Notes: generated by a model from the letters alone, not told the origin. A DNA stretch of 56,933 nucleotides from an uncultured Bacteroidales bacterium (GCA_946614295.1 CAMOGT010000006.1:1-56933); one strand, 5' to 3'; counted from the first letter of the stretch, positions 8,742 through 17,167 are shown. Numbers and translations: made by a program.

Positions 8742-8870
8742 TTCGCGTTCGGCAACAAGTGTGCTTTGTCCATACCGCTCCGCTAAATGGACGGGCAACT
8801 TGCGCCTCCGCTCTCCCCAAAAATTAAAATTTTCGGGGCCCCACTAAGGGGTATATTTCAAATCGGCTAC

Positions 8871-8901
8871 AAAATTACTGCTTTTTTACGACATACGCAA
8901 G
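8871..8901 (-). promoter_or_regulatory. Promoter of tRNA-Ser(GGA)
   Basis: Read on the minus strand: TTGCGTATGTCG, 11-bp spacer, TAATTTTG. It starts about 130 nt before the tRNA. The long leader includes an AT-rich palindrome flanked by CCCC/GGGG (8815-8838). Confidence 0.8.
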
Positions 8902-8930
8902 GATTTGTGCATTTTTTTGCAAAAAATAAT

Positions 8931-9740
8931 TCATTTTAGCCCAAAAAGGCGTTTTGCGTTGGCAGTTGTGACCTCAATTACGGTCTTTTTGTCTGTTTGA
9001 TAGACCTGCGCAAGCCGTTCCGCCACGTACTCCATCCACCGGCTCTCGTTCCGTTCGCCCCGATGCGGCACGGGTGCCAGATACGGACCGTCGGTCTCCA
9101 GCACCAAGCGCTCTAATGGCACGCGTTCAAAGCGTCCGTCACCGGCTAAGGTGTCAGCGAGTTTGCAGTTCTTGAAGGTTATCACGCCGCCGATCCCTAA
9201 GTAGAAACCGAGGTCGAGGACCTGCTGCGCCGTCTCGCGGCTGCCGTTGAAACAGTGAAGGACACCGGTTAATGTACTATTTGGACATTTACCGTTTACC
9301 ATTAAGGCTTCTTTCAGGATGCGCAGGCAGTCCTCCGTCGCCTCGCGGCTGTGGATCATCACCGGCAGGTGCAGTTCCTGCGCCAGATCTAATTGCAGCC
9401 GGAAGAGTTCTTGCTGCTCCGATTTGTAGGTGGTGTCCCAATAATAGTCAAGACCAATCTCGCCGATAGCGACCAGTTCGTCGCGGTGGGCGCGGATGGC
9501 TTGTTCAATGACCGTCCACTGCGTTTGCCAGTCCGCCGTTACATCCTGCGGATGGAGTCCCAGCGCCGGGTAACAGTAGCCCGGATGGCGACGGGCGATA
9601 TCGAGAATCCCCTCTATCGAGGCGGCATTGACGCCGGGTATGAGCATGGCTTCCACGCCTGCCTCACGCTGCCGCGCGATCACCTCCTCGCGGTCGGGCG
9701 CATACGCCTCTTCATCTATATGGATATGGGTGTCGAGCAA
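8931..9740 (-). CDS. tatD: TatD-family metal-dependent hydrolase
   Basis: 269 aa, full length for the family. Metal ligands: THIHID near the N-terminus, EIGLDYYW (Glu about 94), VMIHSRE (His about 129), VLHCFNG (His about 158), and LETDGPYL (Asp about 212). TatD proteins are 3'-5' exonucleases acting in DNA repair or RNA turnover. The start is a TTG at 9740; no in-frame ATG or GTG lies nearby, and the upstream bases are the heptamer array 9741-9775. A loop VNGKCPNST near 152 is encoded by degenerate TTACCNT words. Confidence 0.9.
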   Translation of the reverse strand: MLDTHIHIDEEAYAPDREEVIARQREAGVEAMLIPGVNAASIEGILDIARRHPGYCYPALGLHPQDVTADWQTQWTVIEQAIRAHRDELVAIGEIGLDYYWDTTYKSEQQELFRLQLDLAQELHLPVMIHSREATEDCLRILKEALMVNGKCPNSTLTGVLHCFNGSRETAQQVLDLGFYLGIGGVITFKNCKLADTLAGDGRFERVPLERLVLETDGPYLAPVPHRGERNESRWMEYVAERLAQVYQTDKKTVIEVTTANAKRLFGLK

Positions 9741-9775
9741 AATGAAAAATGAAAAATGAAAAATGAAAAATGAAA
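9741..9775. repeat. AATGAAA heptamer array (5 units)
   Basis: Five near-perfect 7-bp units filling the whole tatD-queA spacer, continuing into TTACGA/TGACGA words at 9776-9796. It touches the TTG start codon of tatD. Confidence 0.95.
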
Positions 9776-9777
9776 GA

Positions 9778-10995
9778 TTACGAATGACGATTGAGAATGG
9801 AACTGTCGCCGTAGGAGAGGAAACGGAAACCGTGGTTCAGAGCGTAGTCATATATGGTGCGCCAATCACCACCGACAAAGGCACTGACGAGCAGCAAGAG
9901 TGTCGATTGCGGCTGGTGGAAGTTCGTGATCAACTGATCCACCACACGGAAGGTATAACCGGGTTTGATCATGATCTGGGTCTCGGCGTGGAGGGTCTGT
10001 TGCCCCGTGGCATCGAGGTAATCGAGGATCGCCTGTAGTGCCTCACGGGTAGAGAGTATGTATTCTTTTCCGTAGGGTTCGAACTGGTCCACATGTATCT
10101 CATCGGAATACTGATATTCCGATTTGTCGATATTCCGAAGCTGACAACCGATGAAATAGAGGCTCTCGAGGGTTCGCATGGAGGTCGTTCCCACGGCTAC
10201 GATCTTGCCGAGCTTGGTCTGTATATGGGCGATGGTCTCCCGCGGCACGGCGATGATCTCCGTGTGCATCGTGTGTTCGTTGGCGTCCGCCGTCTTGACG
10301 GGCAGGAACGTACCGGCGCCCACGTGAAGCGTCACTTCGTCAGTCTCTATGCCGCGGCGATGCAGGTCGTCCAGCACGTTTTGGGTGAAATGCAAGCCGG
10401 CAGTCGGAGCGGCTACGGAGCCTTTGATACGTGAATAAACAGTCTGGTAGGTCTTCAGGTCGGACGCCTCGGTCTTGCGGTTGAGGTACGGCGGAATAGG
10501 CAACTCGCCTGCCGCATCCAGAATCTCCGCGAAGGAGACACCCTCGCCGTCCCACTCAAAACGCACGGCAAAAGTGTTGCCCAGCACCTGCTCCTTGTAT
10601 GCACGGAGCGTGAAACCGCCTGCTTGCAGCGAAACGGGTTCGTCGTGCCATTTCTTGGCATTACCGACCATACATTTCCACGTACAGCCGGTGGTCGAGG
10701 TCAGTGAGAGCTGATAGTCGTGCGGCTCCAGCGGCTCCAGACAGAACACCTCTATCCGGGCACCGGTGGGTTTGCGGAACTCCAGACGCGCCTGTATCAC
10801 GCGCGTGTTATTATATATAAGGAGTGCGGAGGGCGCGATATAGTCGCCCACATTGTAGAACCGGTCTTCCGACACCTCGCCCCCGCGATAGACCAGCAGC
10901 TTGCTGTGGTCGCGTTCCGGCAGCGGGTATTTGGCAATCCGCTCGTCGGGCAGCGGGTAGTTGAAATCCGCTATGTATAGCGGTTTATTTACCAT
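9778..10995 (-). CDS. queA: S-adenosylmethionine:tRNA ribosyltransferase-isomerase
   Basis: About 405 aa. Transfers and isomerises the ribosyl part of SAM onto 7-aminomethyl-deazaguanine in tRNA, giving epoxyqueuosine. Recognisable blocks: FNYPLPDERIAKYPLPERDHSKLL near the N-terminus, PTAGLHFT near the middle, VTLHVGAGTFLPVK, and TNFHQPQSTLLLLVSAF near the C-terminus. The ATG at 10995 is preferred; in-frame ATG 11010 and GTG 11016 lie in the octamer/heptamer region and would add a repeat-derived peptide. It overlaps the end of the rlmL-like gene by 11 nt. Confidence 0.93.
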   Translation of the reverse strand: MVNKPLYIADFNYPLPDERIAKYPLPERDHSKLLVYRGGEVSEDRFYNVGDYIAPSALLIYNNTRVIQARLEFRKPTGARIEVFCLEPLEPHDYQLSLTSTTGCTWKCMVGNAKKWHDEPVSLQAGGFTLRAYKEQVLGNTFAVRFEWDGEGVSFAEILDAAGELPIPPYLNRKTEASDLKTYQTVYSRIKGSVAAPTAGLHFTQNVLDDLHRRGIETDEVTLHVGAGTFLPVKTADANEHTMHTEIIAVPRETIAHIQTKLGKIVAVGTTSMRTLESLYFIGCQLRNIDKSEYQYSDEIHVDQFEPYGKEYILSTREALQAILDYLDATGQQTLHAETQIMIKPGYTFRVVDQLITNFHQPQSTLLLLVSAFVGGDWRTIYDYALNHGFRFLSYGDSSILNRHS

Positions 10996-12247
10996 TTGGT
11001 CGTTTACCATTTTCACATTTTCGCATTTTCACATTTTCGCATTTTTGCATTTGGTCACTGCGTTTGCCGGCAAAGAGGTCGTAGCGGTTGAATTGGCAAT
11101 CCAGTTCGCCGTTGAGGAGGTGGTATTTCTTGGAGGGTTTGAGTCCGATACACTTCATCGCCGCAGCGTTGGAGGAGATGATCCACGCCGTGGAACCGGC
11201 GAACTGGTGTTTGAGTGCCGTGCCGATGGCGGAGTAGAGATCCTCCATCTCTTTGTTGCTCTTGAGCCGTTCGCCATAAGGAGGGTTGAGCATCACAATG
11301 GGTGATGTATTTGAAGATTGGAAAATTTGAAGATTGGAAGATTTGATTTCTTCCATGCGGATCTGCTTGAGTTCCACATCTTTCTGCACACCGGCGGACT
11401 TGATATTCTTCAGTGCCTGCTGAATGGCGTAGAACGAGGCGTCTGAACCGTATATCTTATGGGTGAACTCGCGTTCGCGGCTGTCATCGTTGTATATGTC
11501 GCTCCATAAGTCAGCATCGAAGTCGGGCCATTTCTCAAAGGCGAAAGCACTCCGGAAGACCCCCGGCGCGATGTTGTGTGCGATGAGCGCCGCCTCGATG
11601 AGCAGCGTACCCGAACCGCACATGGGGTCATAGAAATCCGTCTGACCGCTCCACCCCGCCATGAGCAACATTCCCGCCGCCAGGACCTCGCTGATCGGGG
11701 CTTCGGTCGTTGCCACGCGGTAGCCGCGTTTGTGCAGACTCTCGCCGGAGCTGTCCAGCGAGACGGTCAGGTGCTCGGCGCTGATATGCACATTGATGCG
11801 CAGGTCGGGGTTCTCGACAGATATATTCGGGCGGGAGCCTGTTTTCTCCTGCCAGTAATCGACGATGGCGTCCTTCACGCGGTAGGTCACGAACCGGCTG
11901 TTGCGGAAAGTCTCGCTATAGACGGTAGTGTCGATAGCGAAAGTGGTGTCAGCCGTCATGTACCGGCTCCAGTCGATCTTCTGCACCTCCTCGTAGAGCA
12001 GATCCTCGGGTTTGAGGTCTTTGGCTCTGCGCGGCATGCGAAGGGTGGCTTCGTGGACAGGCACGAGCACACGGATCGCCGTGCGCAGACATAAGTTAGC
12101 ACGGTAGAGAAGCGCCTTGTCCCCTCTAAAAGAAACGGCTCGTCTTTCGATGAGCACGTCATTGGCGCCTAACTCGATAAGTTCCTGCGCTAATACTTCC
12201 TCCAAGCCCTTGAACGTCTTGGCAAGCATAGAAAAGTTTTTCATCAT
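10985..12247 (-). CDS. rlmL: THUMP-domain 23S rRNA guanine-N2 methyltransferase-like
   Basis: 420 aa. A THUMP-type N-terminal region (about 1-165) precedes a class I SAM methyltransferase domain with DPMCGSGTLLIEAA (about 185) and the catalytic MLNPPYGERL motif (about 325). This matches the RlmL N-terminal half, which methylates G2445 of 23S rRNA; the RlmK half is absent, as usual in Bacteroidetes. Two octamer arrays lie in the gene: one encodes KSSNLQIFQSSN before the NPPY motif, the other makes the C-terminal tail (KCENVKMRKCENGK) and the overlap with queA. Confidence 0.87.
   Translation of the reverse strand: MMKNFSMLAKTFKGLEEVLAQELIELGANDVLIERRAVSFRGDKALLYRANLCLRTAIRVLVPVHEATLRMPRRAKDLKPEDLLYEEVQKIDWSRYMTADTTFAIDTTVYSETFRNSRFVTYRVKDAIVDYWQEKTGSRPNISVENPDLRINVHISAEHLTVSLDSSGESLHKRGYRVATTEAPISEVLAAGMLLMAGWSGQTDFYDPMCGSGTLLIEAALIAHNIAPGVFRSAFAFEKWPDFDADLWSDIYNDDSREREFTHKIYGSDASFYAIQQALKNIKSAGVQKDVELKQIRMEEIKSSNLQIFQSSNTSPIVMLNPPYGERLKSNKEMEDLYSAIGTALKHQFAGSTAWIISSNAAAMKCIGLKPSKKYHLLNGELDCQFNRYDLFAGKRSDQMQKCENVKMRKCENGKRPNGK
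11008..11055. repeat. CATTTTC(A/G) octamer array (6 units)
   Basis: Six 8-bp units across the rlmL-like 3' end and the 5' side of queA, followed toward queA by degenerate TTTACCA words. 48 bp equals 16 codons, so the rlmL-like frame is kept. Confidence 0.92.
11309..11348. repeat. ATT(T/G)GAA(G/A) octamer array in the rlmL-like gene
   Basis: Five 8-bp units inside the methyltransferase domain. The same octamer is found inside murF at 13700-13739, in a different protein and frame. Confidence 0.92.
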
Positions 12248-12262
12248 CAGCTAATTATTCCC

Positions 12263-12393
12263 GGGATTCGGACGCCGCCTTGCTTCGCAATTCCCCCGAA
12301 TCCCCACAATCTGCCACGGGCATCCTGTGCAATCCTTTGTAGTTGTTTGCCAGCTCAAGCAAGCTTGGCCAGACAAACCCCAACAAAGTCTTG
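12263..12393 (-). repeat. tRNA-Ser 3'-flank repeat, second copy
   Basis: 12306-12393 matches the flank of tRNA-Ser(GGA) over about 85 bp (shared words TCTGCCACGGGCATCCTGTG, CTCAAGCAAGCTTGG, CAGACAAACC). It is followed, as in the other copy, by an inverted repeat, here GGGATTCGG (12263-12271) with CCGAATCCC (12296-12304). Confidence 0.88.
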
Positions 12394-12478
12394 CGGAAAG
12401 AGAGGGATTCGAACCCCCGGTACCTTTCAGTACGTCGGTTTTCAAGACCGATGCATTAGACCACTCTGCCATCTTTCC
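12394..12478 (-). tRNA. tRNA-Ser(TGA)
   Basis: 85 nt with acceptor stem GGAAAGA/TCTTTCC, anticodon loop CTTGAAA between TCGGT and ACCGA (anticodon TGA), class II variable arm and TTCGAAT T-loop. Discriminator G; CCA not encoded. Confidence 0.96.
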
Positions 12479-12489
12479 AAAAGCGGGTG

Positions 12490-12520
12490 CAAAGGTACAA
12501 CAAAATTCGCACATATGCAA
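12490..12520 (-). promoter_or_regulatory. Promoter of tRNA-Ser(TGA)
   Basis: Minus strand: TTGCATATGTGC, 11-bp spacer, TACCTTTG. Only 11 nt separate the -7 box from the tRNA 5' end, which fixes the transcription start closely. It may also serve rlmL, queA and tatD by readthrough. Confidence 0.85.
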
Positions 12521-12550
12521 ATTTTTTAGCACTTTTTTGCTTTCCGCCTC

Positions 12551-13432
12551 TTATTTTTTCAGTTCAAAGGGGTACGAGCCGATCATATTCCCCTCGCAGA
12601 AGAACTCGATGATATAGACTCCTTTCTCCACGCTATACTCTTCGTCCAGCGGACAGTAGCAGATACCGGCATAGACATCTCCGCTGTACTCGATTTCCTG
12701 AGTCATCGAGTAAGGTATCTCGCCACTCTCAAAAGGAAAGACTTTGCCTTCCTCCTCGCCTATCAGCACGCCGTCCGGTGTCATCACCCGTGCATAGAGG
12801 TTCTTGAGTCCGGGCGTGCAGGTGATATTCTTCGCTATCTCATAGTCGAACTGCAGTTTGCGGGCATGGCTGGCGATGCGGGTTTTTTTGTCTTTCTTGT
12901 TGAGCATCGTAGTCTTGCAGGCAGTGACCTCCAACATCGAGGCACGGGTCACGGTCTCCGTCAGCTTGGTGTTGTCGCGAGTCAGTTGCTCGTTGCGGGT
13001 CTTGACCTCCTTATTCTCCTGACGCACCTGGATATTCTCCTCGGTGAGGCGTGCGTTGGTAGCGTTGAGGCTGTCTATCTGGCGCACGTAGTCTTTCATC
13101 ACCGCACGCACGGTAGCCAGTTCTTTCTTCAGTTCAGCTATACGGCGGGCGTTGGAGGCTTTGGTCTGACGCAGTTCCTCTAACAGATCCTGCACCCGCT
13201 GTTGCTCACGGCTCAGCAGGTCCTGCAGGCTGTCGTTACGGATATCCATCTGTTGGTAACCGTCGAACTGGATAGCCAGATCTTCGTACTCCTCCTGCAG
13301 TTCCTCTTTCTCGATCACCATCTGCTCCACCATCTCGTTCAGTTCCCGGCGCTGCGTCAGGTTCCAATATACCAGCCCGGCGATGATCAATACGAGCACG
13401 GCTGCCACACTATATACTACTTTCTTATTCAT
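12551..13432 (-). CDS. Membrane-anchored coiled-coil protein of unknown function
   Basis: 293 aa. One N-terminal membrane anchor (about 6-24, [19 protein letters not shown]), a long Glu/Lys/Arg-rich coiled coil (about 28-165), and a C-terminal beta-rich domain (about 170-293) with Cys residues ([32 protein letters not shown]). No enzyme motif is visible. Its ATG overlaps the murF stop codon (ATGA), so it is translationally coupled to murF and may act at the envelope. Domain order resembles envelope spacer proteins, but I do not recognise the family. Confidence 0.8.
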   Translation of the reverse strand: MNKKVVYSVAAVLVLIIAGLVYWNLTQRRELNEMVEQMVIEKEELQEEYEDLAIQFDGYQQMDIRNDSLQDLLSREQQRVQDLLEELRQTKASNARRIAELKKELATVRAVMKDYVRQIDSLNATNARLTEENIQVRQENKEVKTRNEQLTRDNTKLTETVTRASMLEVTACKTTMLNKKDKKTRIASHARKLQFDYEIAKNITCTPGLKNLYARVMTPDGVLIGEEEGKVFPFESGEIPYSMTQEIEYSGDVYAGICYCPLDEEYSVEKGVYIIEFFCEGNMIGSYPFELKK

Positions 13433-14646
13433 AATAACGGTATTACTTTTTCCAATTGGTTACTTCTGCTGCCTTTCAGCAGGATGCGGTATCCGCTGAG
13501 CGGCTCTTGTTCCAGATGCCGGCAGAGCGCCTCTACGTCGTCAAAGACGGGGTACGGCGCAGTCGTCTCTTTGTACTCTGCTCCAACTAACAGCACTTTA
13601 TCCGCCTTCCTCTCCAGCAGCATATTGACGATATTCTGGTGCTCCAAATGGCTGTATTCGCCCAACTCGCGCATCGCACCGAGGATATATGCCTTCGGCA
13701 TTTGAAGATTGGAAGATTGGAGCATTTGAAGATTATCAAATGCGTTGATTGCAGCCGTCATGGAGGTCGGGTTGGCGTTATAGGCATCGATGACGACGGT
13801 GTTCTTGTCGGTCTGCATGAGTTGCGAGCGGTTGTTGGACGGCACATACGCACGGATGGCAGCCAGAGCCTCCTCTTGCGACACGCCGAAATACTCGCCT
13901 ACGCAGATCGCCGCCGACACGTTCTCCGCGTTGTATCCGCCTACCAGGTGCGTACCCTCCGGCATCACGCCGGTATGGTATAAGACGGTCTCCAAGGACC
14001 TTAAGGTCTTTAAGGACTCTAAGGACTTTTTCTCCATCTCCTCCAGATGCGGGTTGTCGGCATTGCGGAAGATGAGTCCGCCGTGCGCCAGCAGGAAATC
14101 ATATAGCTCCGCCTTGGTGCGTTTGACGCCCTCGAACGAACCGAAACCCTGCAGGTGCGCCTTGCCGACATTGGTAATCAGACCGTAGTCCGGTTCGGCT
14201 ATCTCCACCAGTTCTTTGATGTCTCCCGGATGGGAAGCGCCCATCTCCACGATCGCCATCTCATGCGCACGGGTGATGGACAGCAAAGTCAGGGGCACGC
14301 CTAACTGGTTATTGAGGTTGCCCTGCGTGTAATAGAGATTGTATTTGGTGGATAGCACCGCTGCGCAGAGTTCTTTCGTGGTCGTCTTGCCGTTCGTACC
14401 GGTGATGCCGAGAATCGGCAGCCCTAACTCACGCCGCCAGGCACGGGCGAGGTCCTGCAGTTCCGCCAAGGCGTTTTCGCCCGAGATGATATACTCTGCC
14501 CCATCCTTCCGCGCCTGCTCCACAAAGTCGTTACCGTCGAAGTGTTCCCCTTTGAGCGCAACAAAGATAGAGCCGGGAGTTACCTTCCGGCTATCTGTTG
14601 TGACGGTGAGCGATTCTTTATTTTTTATTAGGAAGCTCCAGTCCAT
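13429..14646 (-). CDS. murF: UDP-N-acetylmuramoyl-tripeptide--D-alanyl-D-alanine ligase
   Basis: 405 aa, slightly short for MurF. Adds D-Ala-D-Ala to the muramoyl tripeptide in the last cytoplasmic step of peptidoglycan precursor synthesis. ATP site GITGTNGKTTTKEL (about 82-95), Mur ligase signature EMGASHPGDIKEL (about 137), and DAYNANPTSM (about 268). Two tandem arrays lie inside: nonamers at 13994-14029 (KSLESLKTLRSLET) and octamers at 13700-13739 (LQMLQSSNLQMP), both where loops would be expected. It overlaps the MFS gene by 29 nt. Confidence 0.92.
   Translation of the reverse strand: MDWSFLIKNKESLTVTTDSRKVTPGSIFVALKGEHFDGNDFVEQARKDGAEYIISGENALAELQDLARAWRRELGLPILGITGTNGKTTTKELCAAVLSTKYNLYYTQGNLNNQLGVPLTLLSITRAHEMAIVEMGASHPGDIKELVEIAEPDYGLITNVGKAHLQGFGSFEGVKRTKAELYDFLLAHGGLIFRNADNPHLEEMEKKSLESLKTLRSLETVLYHTGVMPEGTHLVGGYNAENVSAAICVGEYFGVSQEEALAAIRAYVPSNNRSQLMQTDKNTVVIDAYNANPTSMTAAINAFDNLQMLQSSNLQMPKAYILGAMRELGEYSHLEHQNIVNMLLERKADKVLLVGAEYKETTAPYPVFDDVEALCRHLEQEPLSGYRILLKGSRSNQLEKVIPLL
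13700..13739. repeat. ATTTGAAG/ATTGGAAG octamer array in murF
   Basis: Five 8-bp units, the same word as at 11309-11348, between the DAYNANPTSM motif and LGAMRELG of MurF. Confidence 0.92.
13994..14029. repeat. AAGGACTTT nonamer array in murF
   Basis: Four 9-bp units starting AAGG. As 9 is a multiple of 3, the peptide repeats as SLESLKTLRSLE. It lies in the central domain after an NADNPHLEEMEKK segment. Confidence 0.92.
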
Positions 14647-15988
14647 AGTTTTTCTTTTTATCCTCCACCTTCAGTGCCAGCGACAGTAAGAATGCCAGTA
14701 CGCCGAAAGAGGCAAAGACGATCATCGGCACAAGGTATCCTTCTGTTGCCACACGCAGTTTGCCTATGAGCAGCGGTACGAGGCATAGACCTATATTCTG
14801 AACCCAGAAAATCAAGCAGTACGCCGAACCGAGCACTTTTTCATCGATGATTTTAGGCACAGACGGCCACATGGACGCCGGCACGAGCGAGAAGCTGACG
14901 CCCAGCACCAGAATAGTGATGAGCGCAAGAGTCTTGGACGGATACGCGGGCAGCACGAACGCAAACACACTATGGCAGGCAATCATGATTACCGCGCCGA
15001 GGAGCATCATGGACGCCCCTTTACCCTTATAATCGATGAACGCACCAAGGAAAGGTGTCAGTACCATTGCCAGTATCGGGAACCACTTGAAGAGTCCTGC
15101 CGCCTCAGCATTGGAGATAGCGAGGGTCTCCTCCAGGAAGTTCGTAGCGAAACGCTGGAACGGGAAGATAGCCGAATAGTACAGTACGCAGAGCAGCGCC
15201 ACGATCCAGAACATCTTCGAACTGAAGATCTGCTTGAGGTCGGATACATGGAACTCATCCTCCGGATCCTTCACCGCCGTAGCCTCTCCGATAGCCACCA
15301 ACTGGTTATCGAAGGTCTTATCCATGATCGTGAAGACGAAGAAATTGAGCAGACCTATTACCAACAGCGCGGACGCAAAGAGCAACGGAGCAGTGACAGA
15401 GTTTACGCCATCAACCGCAAATTTCTCACTAATCATCGGGGAGAGCCACATGGCTCCGAACACACCCAGACGGGCGATTGCCATCTCCAGACCCATGGCT
15501 AACGCCATCTCTTTGCCCTTGAACCACTTAGCGAGGATCTTACTTACCGTAGTACCCGCCATCTCACATCCGCAGCCGAAGATCATGAAACCGAACATCG
15601 CCAGTTTGGCGCTACCCGGCATCGACGGCCACCATGCATTGAGCCACTCTACCGTATTGGCATCCGCCCAGGAGATACCCCAGAACTTTATCGCCGCTCC
15701 TATTACCATCAGGCTTGCGGAGAGCAGGCCCGTGAAACGAACACCCATCTTATCGAGGATAATTCCCGCGATGATAAGGAACCCGAACACATTGAGCAGG
15801 TATTCACCAGCCGCATATGTACCGAACACACCTTGATCCCATCCGAGCGTGTCGTTGAGGAGCGAGGCAAGCGGCGAAAGGATATCTACAAACATATACG
15901 CAAAGAACATCATACTCGCCACGAGGATCAAAACCGTCCATCGTGCCGCAGCACTGTCACGAAGCGTCTTTTGGATTTTTTCTACCAT
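14618..15988 (-). CDS. Major facilitator superfamily transporter
   Basis: About 456 aa from the ATG at 15988 (MVEKIQKTLRD), with 12 hydrophobic segments. The loop after segment 2 carries LDKMGVRFTG, similar to the MFS motif A position. The central loop (about 225-255) is charged (EATAVKDPEDEFHVSDLKQI). Substrate unknown. The 5' end overlaps a 40-aa ORF (15957-16079), and the 3' end overlaps murF. A farther upstream frame start (16051) would run through that small ORF and is not supported. Confidence 0.85.
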   Translation of the reverse strand: MVEKIQKTLRDSAAARWTVLILVASMMFFAYMFVDILSPLASLLNDTLGWDQGVFGTYAAGEYLLNVFGFLIIAGIILDKMGVRFTGLLSASLMVIGAAIKFWGISWADANTVEWLNAWWPSMPGSAKLAMFGFMIFGCGCEMAGTTVSKILAKWFKGKEMALAMGLEMAIARLGVFGAMWLSPMISEKFAVDGVNSVTAPLLFASALLVIGLLNFFVFTIMDKTFDNQLVAIGEATAVKDPEDEFHVSDLKQIFSSKMFWIVALLCVLYYSAIFPFQRFATNFLEETLAISNAEAAGLFKWFPILAMVLTPFLGAFIDYKGKGASMMLLGAVIMIACHSVFAFVLPAYPSKTLALITILVLGVSFSLVPASMWPSVPKIIDEKVLGSAYCLIFWVQNIGLCLVPLLIGKLRVATEGYLVPMIVFASFGVLAFLLSLALKVEDKKKNYGLELPNKK

Positions 15989-16079
15989 AATTATAGGAAT
16001 ATGAATTTTTCTTTTTGAGCCACTCAGCCTTTTTCTTCTCATACTCGGCATAGTGTGACTCTAAATAGCCATCAGCCAT
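15957..16079 (-). CDS. 40-aa basic small protein upstream of the MFS gene
   Basis: Short ORF: starts MADGYLESHYAEYEKKKAEW, continues Lys-rich, then a Tyr/Asn-rich stretch, and ends KDAS. The start lies 9 nt after the Skp/OmpH stop codon, and the ORF overlaps the MFS ATG by 32 nt in another frame, so it fits the tight operon. It is rich in Tyr, Glu and Lys and should form one amphipathic helix (about 6-24). It resembles small uncharacterised proteins I recall from other Bacteroidetes (MADxYLE start), but I cannot confirm a family. Confidence 0.55.
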   Translation of the reverse strand: MADGYLESHYAEYEKKKAEWLKKKNSYSYNYGRKNPKDAS

Positions 16080-16088
16080 TGCATTGGG

Positions 16089-16580
16089 TCATTTAATACC
16101 TAACTCTTTCTTGACAGCCGGAGTAGCATCGGTAGCGTCAGCACCGATATGCACCATCGCAGCGGAGTCAAAGATATAGGTGTATCCTTCGCGCTCGCCG
16201 ACAGCCTTGATGGCCTTCGCCATACGCTCGTGTACCGGAGCAAGTAACTCCTGCTGCTTACGCTGGATATCCTGCTCGGCAGTCTGGTAGAAGAGCTGGA
16301 TACGCTGCTGCATCTCCTGGAGCTCCTGCTGACGGATCTGCTTGATAGCATCAGCCATCGTAGCCTCCTGGGCCTGATAGTCCTGCATCTTCTTCTGGAT
16401 CTCCTCGTTCATGGAAGCCAGTTGGTTTTCATACTGTCCCTGGATGGTGTCCATCTGAGCCTTCACCTGAGCTACCTCCGGCATCTGCGAAAAGAGTTCC
16501 TGGGTGTTAATGTGACCGAATTTCTGTGCGCTGGCCAGCATCGGCAGAGCCAGCATGATTGTAATGATAATTTTCTTCAT
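16089..16580 (-). CDS. skp: Skp/OmpH-family periplasmic chaperone (second copy)
   Basis: 163 aa. Signal peptide (MKKIIITIMLALPMLASAQ), then KFGHINTQELFSQMPEV, a long Gln/Glu/Met-rich coiled coil (about 35-115), and the closing beta strand (GYTYIFDSAAM) typical of Skp. Skp holds unfolded outer membrane proteins on the way to BamA. Second of two skp genes downstream of bamA; the extra C-terminal tail (ATPAVKKELGIK) is usual in Bacteroidetes copies. Confidence 0.9.
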   Translation of the reverse strand: MKKIIITIMLALPMLASAQKFGHINTQELFSQMPEVAQVKAQMDTIQGQYENQLASMNEEIQKKMQDYQAQEATMADAIKQIRQQELQEMQQRIQLFYQTAEQDIQRKQQELLAPVHERMAKAIKAVGEREGYTYIFDSAAMVHIGADATDATPAVKKELGIK

Positions 16581-16601
16581 TTTATATAATATTTTGTTTA
16601 T

Positions 16602-17135
16602 TTACTTTGCTCCAAGTTTTTGCAGTACCTGGTCGGAGACATCCAGTTTGGAAGACATATAAATCAGCGACGGGTCTGCCGAACGGTCCTTGACAACATC
16701 GATCTTCTTCTCGTTAGCCAGATCCTGGATAGCCGTGTATATCTCATCCTGGATAGGCTTGATGAGTGCTTCGCGCTTCTTATACAACTCACCTTCCTGC
16801 CCGAAGTACTTGCGTTTCAGTTCAAGCACTTCTTGCTCCTTCTCCACTATTTCCTGCTCGCGCTGATTACGCATCGTTTCGGAGAGGAAGATCTGCTCCG
16901 TCTGATAGTTCGTCGCCATCACTCGAGCCTCCTGTTGCGCAGCGTCTATCTCCTTCTGCCATCTGCGGGACAGCATCGTCAACTGCTCGTTCGCTTGTTC
17001 GTACTGAGGCAGATTCTTCAGTATATAACTCATATCAATGAACGCTACCGACTGATCCTTAGCAAAAGTCGTGCCACAAAGCAGCAAAGCTGCAATAATG
17101 AATAATGAATAATGATTAATGAATATCTTTTTCAT
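16602..17135 (-). CDS. skp: Skp/OmpH-family periplasmic chaperone (first copy)
   Basis: 177 aa. Signal peptide followed by QSVAFIDMSYILKNLPQY and a long charged coiled coil (about 45-135), ending IDVVKDRSADPSLIYMSSKLDVSDQV. It precedes the second copy by 21 nt. Part of the signal peptide (INHYSLFII) is encoded by the AATAATG heptamer array at 17094-17121, so a repeat has become part of a working export signal. Confidence 0.9.
   Translation of the reverse strand: MKKIFINHYSLFIIAALLLCGTTFAKDQSVAFIDMSYILKNLPQYEQANEQLTMLSRRWQKEIDAAQQEARVMATNYQTEQIFLSETMRNQREQEIVEKEQEVLELKRKYFGQEGELYKKREALIKPIQDEIYTAIQDLANEKKIDVVKDRSADPSLIYMSSKLDVSDQVLQKLGAK
17094..17121. repeat. AATAATG heptamer array in the skp signal-peptide region
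   Basis: Four 7-bp units (the last is ATTAATG) within the first 15 codons of skp. Confidence 0.92.
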
Positions 17136-17167
17136 TGTTGTTTTGTGTTTTATAGTTGATCTAGCAG

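Noticed and set aside
8034..8847. Several 60-130 aa frames across the tRNA-Ser and repeat region
   Set aside because: They cross a tRNA gene or tandem noncoding repeats, and their peptides simply repeat with the DNA.
12251..12532. 93-aa frame over tRNA-Ser(TGA)
   Set aside because: Lies across the tRNA gene and its promoter.
16063..16079. TCAGCCAT-like words resembling the 4905 heptamer array
   Set aside because: They encode the start of the 40-aa ORF (MADGYL) and do not continue as tandem units.
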